Source of the DNA: Shewanella psychrophila
Lineage (GTDB): Bacteria; Pseudomonadota; Gammaproteobacteria; Enterobacterales; Shewanellaceae
Length of the DNA: 64,000 nucleotides
Direction: 5' to 3'
Assembly: GCF_002005305.1 (NCBI RefSeq)
Contig: NZ_CP014782.1
Span: 1,550,001 to 1,614,000, forward strand
Shown: one piece after another, positions 55,222 through 63,716 of the stretch
Position numbering within the stretch: the stretch's first letter is position 1
Layout: each line of letters opens with the position of its first letter
Program-made: the position numbers and the translations under genes
The notes under the pieces: model-generated
What the model saw: the letters and a program-made list of their open reading frames with translations, nothing else
What the model was told of the DNA's origin: nothing
Databases searched by the model: none

Positions 55222-55581
55222 ATGGATATTCCTGAGTCACTGTCCACGCTCGCTGCTGATTTCAATACTTGGCGTAAACAAAAAGCAAAAATCAGCACCC
55301 CGGTGCCTGATAGCTTGCGTCAGCGGGCAATTTCGTTACTCGACTACCATCAAACTGGCCAAGTCACTGCAGCACTGCGTATTACCACGCTTCAGCTTAC
55401 TCAGTGGCGGCTGGCACTCCAGCTCGATGACCCCACCTCTTTTGTTGAAATAACGTCCCAAGCCTTTACCCCACAGCCGTCGGTTAGTCTTGAGCTTTGT
55501 TTTGTCTCCGGTGAGCAAATGAGCCTGCACGGCATCAATAATCAGACCCTGCTCTCTATCATTGGGGCACTTAAATCATGA
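55222..55581 (+). CDS. IS66 TnpA accessory protein
   Basis: A 119-residue helix-turn-helix protein (SLRQRAISLLDYHQTGQVTAALRITTLQLTQWR...) in the first position of the IS66 operon. Its stop overlaps the tnpB start (ATGA at 55578-55581). IS66 TnpA is required for full transposition in studied elements. Confidence 0.85.
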   Translation: MDIPESLSTLAADFNTWRKQKAKISTPVPDSLRQRAISLLDYHQTGQVTAALRITTLQLTQWRLALQLDDPTSFVEITSQAFTPQPSVSLELCFVSGEQMSLHGINNQTLLSIIGALKS

Positions 55582-55907
55582 TACACCTCACCGCTAACAC
55601 CAAAATATTCATTGCGACAGAGCCCGCTGATTTCCGTAAAGGCATCGATGGCCTGTCTGCTGTGTGTCGTCTGCAACTTGCCAAAGACCCTCGCTCTGGC
55701 ACCGTGTTTGTGTTTATCAATCGCAGTAAAACCATGATACGGGCGTTAACCTATGATGGTACTGGCTTCTGGCTAATGACCAAGCGTCTATCCACCGGCA
55801 AGTTCAAGCGCTGGCCGCGGTCAACTATCCCTGTCACTGCCATGGTGGCCACCCAGCTACGTCAGTTGCTCAGTGGTGGTGTACCGCAGACTTTCATCGG
55901 GAAATAA
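55578..55907 (+). CDS. IS66 TnpB accessory protein
   Basis: A 109-residue protein with the family pattern IFIATEPADFRKGIDGLSAVCR, DPRSGTVFVFINRSKTMIRALTYDGTGFWL and RLSTGKFKRWP. It lies between tnpA and tnpC in the intact element. Confidence 0.93.
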   Translation: MIHLTANTKIFIATEPADFRKGIDGLSAVCRLQLAKDPRSGTVFVFINRSKTMIRALTYDGTGFWLMTKRLSTGKFKRWPRSTIPVTAMVATQLRQLLSGGVPQTFIGK

Positions 55908-55990
55908 TGGATGCTTGAACTTTTATTTAATCGGATCATACTCTCGTCAATTGTTTCTATTACACCCAGTGTCATCGGAGTACCGCGTCT

Positions 55991-57595
55991 GTGAGCCAAC
56001 CCTTTACTGACATCGACAGCAAAGCACTTGAGGCGTTAATCGCCCGAGTGACTGAAGCCAAAGATAATCACTTAGCGCTGAGTGCTTCAGACTGCCAGTT
56101 GCTGCTCAATGCCTTGGTAACGCTGTCTACCATGCAGTCTCGCTTAGCGAACCATGATGTGACAGTGCATAAATTACGTAAGTTGTTGGGCATAGAAAAA
56201 TCGTCTGAGGGTCTCGGTAAGCTGCTGAAGAAAAGTAAGGCTGAGCAACAGCGGAAAAAGAAAAAAGGGCCCTCATCGAAGGGAGAGGACTTCACTCCCA
56301 CAAAGCCCAAGGTGGTCATGCACTCTCATGCTGACCTGGCTAAAGGCGCACTCTGCCCTGAGTGTCAAATTGGCAGGATGTACAAGAGAGAGCCTGGAAG
56401 TCTGCTGCGTATCACCGGGCAAAGCCCGTTCACGCCAGAGCAGCATGTGATGGAGCGTTTACGCTGTAATGCTTGTGGCGCCTATGCCACAGCACCACTG
56501 CCTGCTGAAGTACTCAGTGATGGTGATAGCAATCAGAAATACGGTTACTCAGCTCGGGCCTTGATGGCCATTTACAAATACTTTGCCGGACTGCCTTTTT
56601 ATCGTCAGGGCAGTATCCAAAAACTGCTGGGGGTGAACATCACGGCCTCAACCGTGTTTGACCAGGTGGAGTATGTGGCCAATGACATTTATCCGGTGTA
56701 TCAAGCGTTAGTTAACTTGGCGGCGGATGCGGTCCACTATTATCTTGATGACACCACTCACCGTATTTTGGATGCTAAGCCGATAGAGAAAAAGGCGCGT
56801 AACAGTGACAAAATGAAAAGCCGGTGTGGGGTTTATACCTCAGGCATCATCGCCACGACCCTTGAGCATCACTCCATCGTGTTGTTTGAAACCAACATAG
56901 GTCATGCTGGTGAGTTTATCGACAGCATCTTGCAACATCGTCATAAGAATAGCCCTAAGCCCATCATCATGAGCGATGCACTCAGCAGTAACCGGCCCAC
57001 AGTGAGAGTGGTTATCGGCTCACTGTGTAACAGCCATGCCAGACGGCAATTTGTGGATGTGATAACGCATTTCCCAGATGAAGTTGAACATATCCTGACG
57101 CGCTATGCTGAGATTTGGGTCAATGATGCACACACCCTAGAGCAGCAGATGCTACCCAGTGCCAGACAGGCTTACCATCAACAGCACTCCTTACCTATCA
57201 TGGAAGAAATCAAGCTGTGGGGTGAAGAGCATTTAAGCTCTGGTAAGGTGGAGTCGAATAGCAGCTTGGGCTGCGCCTTGCGCTATTTTATCAAGCACTA
57301 TGAAGGCTTGAGCTGTTTTTGTACCTTTGATGGGGTCAAGTTGGACAATAACCTTATCGAAGCGATGCTAAAAATCATTGTGCGAGACAGAAAGAATGCG
57401 ATGTTCCATAAGACCTTACACGGGGCGACCATCGGAGACATCATTACGTCAATGATAGCAAGTGCCAGCGAGGCGGGCATCAATGTCTTTGAATATTTCA
57501 CGACCTTGCAGCGAGAAAAGGTGCAGGTCAGAGCCAACCCAGAACGTTACCTCCCCTGGAACTATTTGGACCAGCCGGGCTCACTCGTAAACTAA
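55991..57595 (+). CDS. IS66 TnpC transposase
   Basis: A 534-residue DDE transposase with GTG start. It has an N-terminal helical region, a zinc-binding section (CPECQIGRMYKREPG...RLRCNACGAY), and the catalytic core with YYLDDTTHRI, CNSHARRQF and DNNLIEAMLKIIV...AMFHKTLHGA. The frame is intact. Its C-terminal part is duplicated at 48391-48565. Confidence 0.9.
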   Translation: MSQPFTDIDSKALEALIARVTEAKDNHLALSASDCQLLLNALVTLSTMQSRLANHDVTVHKLRKLLGIEKSSEGLGKLLKKSKAEQQRKKKKGPSSKGEDFTPTKPKVVMHSHADLAKGALCPECQIGRMYKREPGSLLRITGQSPFTPEQHVMERLRCNACGAYATAPLPAEVLSDGDSNQKYGYSARALMAIYKYFAGLPFYRQGSIQKLLGVNITASTVFDQVEYVANDIYPVYQALVNLAADAVHYYLDDTTHRILDAKPIEKKARNSDKMKSRCGVYTSGIIATTLEHHSIVLFETNIGHAGEFIDSILQHRHKNSPKPIIMSDALSSNRPTVRVVIGSLCNSHARRQFVDVITHFPDEVEHILTRYAEIWVNDAHTLEQQMLPSARQAYHQQHSLPIMEEIKLWGEEHLSSGKVESNSSLGCALRYFIKHYEGLSCFCTFDGVKLDNNLIEAMLKIIVRDRKNAMFHKTLHGATIGDIITSMIASASEAGINVFEYFTTLQREKVQVRANPERYLPWNYLDQPGSLVN

Positions 57596-57686
57596 CTTAA
57601 CCTAAAATCATCAGTCAGGGCTCACCGCCCTAGCTAGTCATGCCTGAAGAAAAGTCCAATGTCACGCTATGCTCTCGTAAGCTCAC

Positions 57687-57773
57687 GACTAATATCTATA
57701 GCCACAAAAGCCTAGAAAAAGCTTAAACCGTGCTACACCAAGCCTTCCAAGAGGAAATTCCTAGGTAGAATAA
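57687..57773 (+). repeat. Dispersed repeat R, copy 3 (partial)
   Basis: Matches the last 87 bp of copies 1 and 2 (GACTAATATCTATAGCC... to CCTAGGTAGAATAAA). It begins exactly at the right end of the IS66 element and runs into the terminator that holds the IS4-family element. Confidence 0.75.
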
Positions 57774-57789
57774 AAAAGGCCCCGTAAAG
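57772..57789 (-). terminator. Intrinsic terminator split by the IS4-family element (distal part)
   Basis: With the IS and one 10-bp copy removed, 57772-57789 plus 59214-59222 read on the minus strand AAAGGTCC-TTTACGG-GGCCTTTTTTATTC, an 8-bp stem (one G-U) with T-tract. It would end the minus-strand transcript carrying the chitinase. Confidence 0.6.
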
Positions 57790-59203
57790 GTAATGCCGGT
57801 AAGTTAAGCTTACTGGCATTTTTTATTTCTGGCATATTTCTGTGGTCTGCGCTTGACCGTTCTAGGAAAAGACCGAGTTCGTCGGGGCTCTAAAATCAGG
57901 CTTTCAGCCATTTCATAGAAATATTTAAGCTGACGAGGAATTGCACCTGGTGTCGAGTAGGGCAAACCCACTAATAGCCTCAATATATGAGCCAAAGAAC
58001 CATTAAAACTCAACTGATAAGGGAGATAATCACCTTTGAGTTGATGGCACATTTTCACCATCTGATAACGCACTAGATTATAGGTGAGTAAAATCCCCCA
58101 CAACTCCTGTTTTACAAGCTCTGGCAATCGACTTCTCAACGTTAAACGATTACCTAGCATGTATTGTTTTTGCTCTCGATAACCTAATTCTATTTCCCAT
58201 CGATGCACGTATAAATCAGCTATGTCTGCAACGGGATAACGCATGGGATCTATCATTGATGTCAAAACCGAGTATTCCTTGCCATTAACCTTTCGACTTA
58301 TGAGTCGTACTTCCAGCTCATTAGGCAGTTCTGGCCATCGTTTTCTAGCATGTGGATTACTTTTTAATTGGACTATTTTATCGTTGCGCCCCAAGCTGCG
58401 AAGCACCTCATATTGGACATTTTTTTTCAAAGGAATCAACCAGTGTCGCTCGTTACCAGTGGATTGCCACTGATAAAGTAGCCCTAGCGAATAAAAACCT
58501 CGGTCAAATAATGTCAGGCTATTATCCGGTGTGGAGTCGATGAGCTTTTCGGCCAAAATCATCTCATTAACGGCGTAATCATCGAAAGCACTGGCGGTAA
58601 TAAGATGGCTACTCAATTCCATTTGGCAGACCATACGAACTTGAGGATATTGAGTCTCTTTTTGTCGAGAAAAGGCTTCTGCATTATCGGGAGTATCTTC
58701 CGCCCGCCAGACTACACCATCGACTCCCAGTAACGTCAGTCCATTCCAGTTTGGATGTAGAGCTTCACGATTCCAGTGAGCTTGAGTGCACTCAAACAGA
58801 GCTTTCATTGCCGCTTCACCGAGATTTTTTCGTCGTTGAGTTAATGCGCTCGGAGCAACAAATGGCTTGCCCTCTCTATCAACGATATCGAGCATGTTAA
58901 TGATGTGAGCCATCGACTTATCATTATAGATAGCCATTCCAATAATAAGCCAAGCCATTGACTCTAGTGTTAATTTACGTTTTCTAATCGTGACTGTTTC
59001 AGTTAATGAATACGCTTCCTCTATCAACTCCAGAGGGAGTAAATCTGCGAGGGTTTCAACTTGATGGGGCTTGAGTTGGTTGATCATGTCAAAAGCTTGG
59101 GAAACTTGCATAAAAAATCCGAGACCTAGAGATAGGACTCGGATTCTGAAGCATCTAGAAGATCAGTCAACCGATCGATAAATCACTAAATGATCGGCAT
59201 TAC
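57790..59203 (-). mobile_element. IS4-family insertion sequence, complete, in a terminator
   Basis: The 1414-bp element starts GTAATGCCGGTAAGTTAAG and ends with the complement of GTAATGCCGATCATTTAG. It is flanked by the 10-bp direct repeat CCCCGTAAAG (57780-57789 and 59204-59213). It carries one intact transposase gene. A 185-bp derivative with the same ends lies at 32387-32571, also in a terminator. Confidence 0.88.
57810..59111 (-). CDS. IS4-family transposase (IS4 group)
   Basis: A 433-residue transposase. It has the IS4 N-terminal helical domain (LPLELIEEAYSLTETVTIRKRKL) and a DDE core: LLGVDGVVWRAEDT (Asp), TLFDRGFYSLGLL (Asp) and YVHRWEIELGYREQKQYM (Y-x2-R-x3-E-x6-K). It differs from the 380-residue IS4-type protein at 43501. 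The intact frame and ends suggest a possibly active element. Confidence 0.92.
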   Translation of the reverse strand: MQVSQAFDMINQLKPHQVETLADLLPLELIEEAYSLTETVTIRKRKLTLESMAWLIIGMAIYNDKSMAHIINMLDIVDREGKPFVAPSALTQRRKNLGEAAMKALFECTQAHWNREALHPNWNGLTLLGVDGVVWRAEDTPDNAEAFSRQKETQYPQVRMVCQMELSSHLITASAFDDYAVNEMILAEKLIDSTPDNSLTLFDRGFYSLGLLYQWQSTGNERHWLIPLKKNVQYEVLRSLGRNDKIVQLKSNPHARKRWPELPNELEVRLISRKVNGKEYSVLTSMIDPMRYPVADIADLYVHRWEIELGYREQKQYMLGNRLTLRSRLPELVKQELWGILLTYNLVRYQMVKMCHQLKGDYLPYQLSFNGSLAHILRLLVGLPYSTPGAIPRQLKYFYEMAESLILEPRRTRSFPRTVKRRPQKYARNKKCQ

Positions 59204-59224
59204 CCCCGTAAAGGACCTTTAAAG

Positions 59225-59419
59225 TTAAATGGAAAATTGAAGTTCTTTGTAAGATATGCCTACATCACACTCATTTTGAATTGCAGTAACGATTGCCTCA
59301 ATGTCGTCTGTAGTGATCAATGACGACCAGCTATAACCTTGTTGTGACTCTGTTTGTAGCAATTCTTCATAGGTGTCAGCGTTACCGTTGTGTGAGGCCA
59401 CTTTTGCAGGGTGCCACAA
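59225..59419 (-). pseudogene. Unknown short frame downstream of the chitinase gene
   Basis: 64 codons from a TTG (WHPAKVASHNGNADTYEEL...GISYKELQFSI). The frame is open for about 18 further codons upstream (RTFNRWCHDERYLL...) without any start codon, so it looks like the 3' end of a truncated gene. Family not recognised. Confidence 0.35.
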
Positions 59420-59542
59420 TAAATATCTCTCATCGTGACACCATCGGTTAAAAGTCCGTGTAAAGCCCTGTCAGGCGCTCAAATAACATTGACTGTTCCA
59501 CACCTGGCATTTGCCTTTAGTGCTTCCACCGTGTAAGTATTA

Positions 59543-61900
59543 CTAAGCAGGTTTCCAAGCTCCATACTGATCAACACCAGGTTCCTCACCACGCGAAGGG
59601 GCCCACTTAGCAAACCAATAATTACTCTCAAACTCGACTGTTGACTGTGTGCCATATGACGAGTCTTTATCCCACTTTACTGGATTTTGGTCTTCTTGAA
59701 CCATTGCTGTCCAAGCACTATCTGTTCCCGGCGCATGCTCTTCAATGTAATATTGTGCTTCCCATAAATGACCTTTGTAGATAACGCATTCGCCATTATT
59801 ATAAACAACATCAGGCGACCAAGTATCTCCATAATCTGAATCGGCTATCACGGTAACAACCACAATGTTAGTGTCCATAGCCTTACCATCTGATACAGTT
59901 ATCACAAGGTTAACACTGATATCTAAATCGACTACATCGGCGGTATAACTCACATCAGCCCCACTGCCTGTTGGTGTGACTTCCCCCTCTGAGGCAGAAA
60001 ATGAAAGCATGTCATCATCAGCATCTGAAGCGCTCACTGAAAAGGTCACTGTTTGCCCACTTTTCACCTCAACACTAGATGGAGAGATTAAAACTGGGGC
60101 AGTGTTCCCTCCCAACCCTTTAACATACACAAGTACCTCTTGTGACACACTATCCAGGCCATCTGAAACCGTCACAGTCACACTTTCCTGCATATTATTT
60201 CCCGTATTGGGTGCAAGGTAAGTTATAGTCGCCTCTCCATTCTCTGTAGAGACCAGAGTCGCATTGTCGCTCACAACAAAGCGAAGATTGTCATCGTCAG
60301 CATCTGTAGCTTTAACCTGAAAAGAGATAGCTTGTCCTGCATCCACAGTCTGTGAATCAGGTACAAATAACTCAGGAATGTTGTTTTCTGGACTAGGATC
60401 AACATTAATACCTTTAAAATAAAAAGGTTCCATGTCAACCTTCTGCTCAATTGGCGAACAACCTAGACCTTCTCGAGCTGCATTGACTAAAAGTCCGTTT
60501 TCTTGGTCAATCGTCCATGTAAAGATACCACCAAGGTTTCTCTCAAGTGCGTAGGTGCCCTTATTTTTCACTGAACGAGGTGTATCTAACGACATAAACA
60601 GTTTAGATTCTGGGCTATATAGATAATCGGCATCAGCGACTTGATCAGTATAAAGTTCGAATCCATTTTTACCCGACTTTTTATTAAGGTCGAGATAGTT
60701 ATAAATAATGTCATACCACTCAGAGGTACCTTCCTCAAAAGTACCAGTTGTGGATCCATCTCCAGGAGCATAACTTCCTTTTAGTGGAGAAAAAGTTTCT
60801 ATTTCTGCGCCTTTAGCATTACGCGTGTAACCAGCATAACCAATGTTGATCATTTTTGGTTCTACACTGTTTTCAATCAAGTAATCGACGGCTTCACAAA
60901 GACTAAAATCTGATTCTTCATTTGGTTGTAAGTTAGTGTGGTGATTTAACCTATCAGCCCATGGAGTACCGAAGAAATCGTACGTCATTAAGTTTATGCC
61001 AGTAACACCAGCCTTGATTAATAGAGGAACCTGTGAGAGCTGCAACACTTCAATATTGGCACAAGCTGCAATACTGATTTTCACATCGCTTTTACCAGCT
61101 CGAATCAATGCCGCTTTTAGCTCTTTGATTAACTCAACGTAATATACGTAGTCATCTGCGCCATAGGCGTTACCTATTCCTTCTGCACCAGGGTATTCCC
61201 AGTCTAAGTCAAGTTCAGTGAACATAGGGAAACGATCCAGAAAATCTATTACACTGTTACAAAAATTGGTGCGTTTTTCTTGATCTCTAGAGGTATGATA
61301 AAAACCATCACTTAAGGTCCATCCACCGATGCTCAATGATATGATTAGGTCATGCCCTAGAGCCTTCGCCGCTACCTGCTTGTCACGTAATCCTCCTAGG
61401 ATACCCCTAACGTCTTTCTGTTGGTAATCCCTCGGCAGTTGGATATCAGCATAACCATCAAAACCAACATTCTGGGAGCTTTGTGCATCTCCCCAAGGGT
61501 CTAGCAAAGTTACAGAACCCTCACCTGAAATTTTAAGTGTGTCCGCAGCCTTATTAAGAGTGTCAGATTTTGGCCCTGTATCACCTAAGATCCCTGCAAA
61601 ACCTAAAATTATTTTATCAAACGCGAATGGATCTAATAGGGCGAGATCGACACCACGACCTCGCTGATCTCGTTGACAGTCAGGCCGAGGACTGCCTCCT
61701 ACTATTCGGCCATCATATTGAGCCCAATCAGTATAATATCCAAACACTTTAGGCTTATCTGTGGTTTCGTAACGATTGAATAATGGATTAGCGACTCGCG
61801 CCGATGTATAACTTAATGCTTGTGTTTCTGTAGCTACAACAAAACCATCTGTTGCATAAGAAGCTTCAGTCATTGCATCTGTTTTAGTTAAATTAATCAT
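59543..61900 (-). CDS. GH18 chitinase with Ig/cadherin-like and chitin-binding domains
   Basis: Endo-acting chitinase that cleaves beta-1,4-GlcNAc chains. The 785-residue product has a GH18 catalytic domain (about 50-475) with SLSIGGWTLS and the catalytic FTELDLDWEYPG (DxxDxDxE, Glu near residue 233), and GIFTWTIDQENG near its end. Two cadherin/Ig-like repeats follow (about 505-690, with DADDDNLRF and DADDDMLSF), then two ChiC-type chitin-binding modules (about 690-785). The N-terminus (MINLTKTDAMTEASYATDG) lacks a signal peptide. ATG 61900 has AAAGGA close upstream; the frame upstream to 61942 adds no signal peptide either. Holin and lysozyme genes lie 1.2 kb upstream on the same strand. Confidence 0.92.
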   Translation of the reverse strand: MINLTKTDAMTEASYATDGFVVATETQALSYTSARVANPLFNRYETTDKPKVFGYYTDWAQYDGRIVGGSPRPDCQRDQRGRGVDLALLDPFAFDKIILGFAGILGDTGPKSDTLNKAADTLKISGEGSVTLLDPWGDAQSSQNVGFDGYADIQLPRDYQQKDVRGILGGLRDKQVAAKALGHDLIISLSIGGWTLSDGFYHTSRDQEKRTNFCNSVIDFLDRFPMFTELDLDWEYPGAEGIGNAYGADDYVYYVELIKELKAALIRAGKSDVKISIAACANIEVLQLSQVPLLIKAGVTGINLMTYDFFGTPWADRLNHHTNLQPNEESDFSLCEAVDYLIENSVEPKMINIGYAGYTRNAKGAEIETFSPLKGSYAPGDGSTTGTFEEGTSEWYDIIYNYLDLNKKSGKNGFELYTDQVADADYLYSPESKLFMSLDTPRSVKNKGTYALERNLGGIFTWTIDQENGLLVNAAREGLGCSPIEQKVDMEPFYFKGINVDPSPENNIPELFVPDSQTVDAGQAISFQVKATDADDDNLRFVVSDNATLVSTENGEATITYLAPNTGNNMQESVTVTVSDGLDSVSQEVLVYVKGLGGNTAPVLISPSSVEVKSGQTVTFSVSASDADDDMLSFSASEGEVTPTGSGADVSYTADVVDLDISVNLVITVSDGKAMDTNIVVVTVIADSDYGDTWSPDVVYNNGECVIYKGHLWEAQYYIEEHAPGTDSAWTAMVQEDQNPVKWDKDSSYGTQSTVEFESNYWFAKWAPSRGEEPGVDQYGAWKPA

Positions 61901-61942
61901 GTTTTCCTTTAAAGATTTAATAAATAGATCGTAATAGAACAA

Positions 61943-62216
61943 GTATCATTTAGCGTGACCCAGGCTCTGTATTGGAGAAAAGTAAAATGGTTAACCCAGA
62001 TAAAAGGAAGCACAGGCTTCACTCCCTCACTTTGGGCTAATATGCGTGGTAATATTTACATCATGTTTCCTCATACATTTTTAGAAAATAAAGCGGGGTA
62101 ATTCATTGAAGATGCTAGTTACTCAAACAAAACACTTGATTTACTCTGCAATTAGCTCATGACATCCTCATGCGAAAAATAGATATCAAACATTGAAGAA
62201 AATCTCTTAAGGTCAT
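61943..62216. other. Chitinase promoter region
   Basis: About 270 bp with no gene. It contains the leader and presumably the promoter of the chitinase gene. No specific operator was recognised. Confidence 0.35.
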
Positions 62217-62509
62217 GTGTTTGATAAATTAAGAGCAGTGAATGAAGCTGCCATCGTGAATAACAAACGTTTAGGTGCTGCGCTTAAATTTGCTAGAATC
62301 AACCAAGCCAAGCGAGAATTGGAAATAGAAAGAAACCTAAGTGACAAGCAAAAGCAGATAAGGCAGATAAGGCAGATAAGGCAGAGATTAAATCACTGAA
62401 GTGCGAGCTCAAGTATAAAGAAAAGGCGCTAGCAGAAACTGCAGCGTTATTGGTTCTCAGAAAAAACTCAATGCCTTGTGGGAGGACAACAGCGAGCTCA
62501 TTGACTTAA
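62217..62509 (+). pseudogene. Transposase OrfA-type remnant with short tandem repeats
   Basis: The first 60 codons (LGAALKFARINQAKRELEIERN...) are followed, in another frame, by KSLKCELKYKEKALAETAALLVLRKKLNALWED split here by frameshift, the typical coiled-coil C-terminus of an IS3-type OrfA. Near 62357-62386 the 9-bp unit GATAAGGCA is repeated three times. Confidence 0.6.
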
Positions 62510-62511
62510 TC

Positions 62512-62556
62512 GATTGCAAAATTTTATATCGATAAATTCACAAACAAACTTAATAC
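62512..62556 (+). repeat. 45-bp direct repeat, copy 2
   Basis: Matches 41309-41353 at 42 of 45 positions in the same orientation. The two copies enclose 21 kb of effector genes and IS elements. Confidence 0.7.
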
Positions 62557-62773
62557 ATAACCTACGTGATTATAATGCTCAAGTTGGTGAAGCGCTGGCA
62601 GGTGTAAAGGCAATGAACAAAGTCATAAGACTAGGAATACCAGTGAGGAAACAGGCTGCCTAGCTAGCTCAAACCCTCGAAGTTTCTGCGTTTCTAGCGA
62701 AGATTTGATCAACAACGCCCCTATCGTCCCCTACTTGATTAAGCGTCGCAGTTTTTGTCATCCACTTCACTAC

Positions 62774-63018
62774 TCATTTAAAGAGCAAAACACCAAAATA
62801 AGCGCCGCCGGTTTCAGCTATTATCGACGAAAAACATTTGTTATAAATTCCGTTCATGTTTAGTCCCTGACATGCGACGGTTTTGCTCAGGCCTTGATTC
62901 CGCTCGCCCTTAACAACGGATTCACCAAGTTTCATTAAAAGCCAACGACTTCCACCTCCTTTTTCCTTAATACTCGTTTCGATATAGCCTTTAGCCTCGT
63001 TACCAATAAATTTCAGCT
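62774..63018 (-). pseudogene. Unknown frame without start codon, possible remnant
   Basis: An open frame of about 81 codons (EAKGYIETSIKEKGGGSRWL...KTVACQGLNMNGIYNK...) ends at TGA 62774 but has no credible start. It has a cysteine-containing C-terminal half. It follows the holin gene and may be the decayed third gene of the lysis cassette. Family not recognised. Confidence 0.3.
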
Positions 63019-63146
63019 CAGATATTAATTAAACCCGCAACCAGTTGATAGTTAATTTAATTTCAAATTAGTTCATTAAGTTCTGCAATTTTGCATTATT
63101 AAAACTTGCATAATGTTTACGACTTTTAGCCAGGTGGCGATATCTG

Positions 63147-63716
63147 TCATTTACTTTTTCCTACGAGATTCAACAACCCTGAAAATACAGATTCAGGCGG
63201 GGTATTTGACACTGCTTGGTACTTCTGCTGCTTCTCTTTAGTTCGCATGCCAAAGTAAGCGCGTAAAAGTGCTGTAGGCGTACCGAGAATAGCTATCACT
63301 AACGGCCAGTTGTCACCAATTGCCGTAATGGTGGCCACATCTTTGTTGAACATGGCCACTGCGAGAAATGAAATCAGAATCACCACTGAAAATGCCACAA
63401 TTTGCGACATCATCATGGCGATGGCCGGCCGTGTGGATAGTCCCGTTTTATCAACATCTCCCAAAGCCTTTACGACATTGGTATACTCTTTAATCTCGGT
63501 GATCTCAACATCAAACTGTTTGGCCAAAACTTGAACCTGTATTTCAGCAGGCAATGACGAAACAACATTTTGTATTTCTGCCCCCGTAGCCCTATCACCG
63601 AGTTTGATGTCATCAGGAAGAAACTCATTGATCACCTTTATAATCGTATTGCCACCAGGGATCACGTCGGCCAGTATCGAGGCGCCAACTTTCCCTAAAA
63701 TGCTCAATAAGTTCAT
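63147..63716 (-). CDS. Holin, 3-TM family
   Basis: A 189-residue membrane protein matching the pattern of the 3-TM holin family: an N-terminal amphipathic section (MNLLSILGKVGASILADVIPGG), a charged middle, then hydrophobic helices (MMMSQIVAFSVVILISFLAV, WPLVIAILGTPTALLRAYFG) and a basic end (MRTKEKQQKYQ). It forms inner-membrane holes releasing the endolysin. Its ATG overlaps the stop of the lysozyme gene (ATGA). The chitinase gene lies downstream on the same strand. Confidence 0.78.
   Translation of the reverse strand: MNLLSILGKVGASILADVIPGGNTIIKVINEFLPDDIKLGDRATGAEIQNVVSSLPAEIQVQVLAKQFDVEITEIKEYTNVVKALGDVDKTGLSTRPAIAMMMSQIVAFSVVILISFLAVAMFNKDVATITAIGDNWPLVIAILGTPTALLRAYFGMRTKEKQQKYQAVSNTPPESVFSGLLNLVGKSK

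Larger units (their letters stand above)
55142..57686 (+). mobile_element. IS66-family insertion sequence, complete
   Basis: Terminal inverted repeats GTGAGCTTACGAGAGCATAG (left from 55142) and its complement (right to 57686) bound three intact genes tnpA, tnpB and tnpC. The expected 8-bp target duplication is not seen: the left flank is a ~95-bp dispersed repeat and the right flank is repeat R copy 3, so flanks were probably recombined. Confidence 0.88.

Noticed and set aside
62357..62386. GATAAGGCA repeated three times, considered as a CRISPR-like array
   Set aside because: Nine-base units without spacers inside a transposase remnant; a simple tandem repeat. No CRISPR array was seen in the window.
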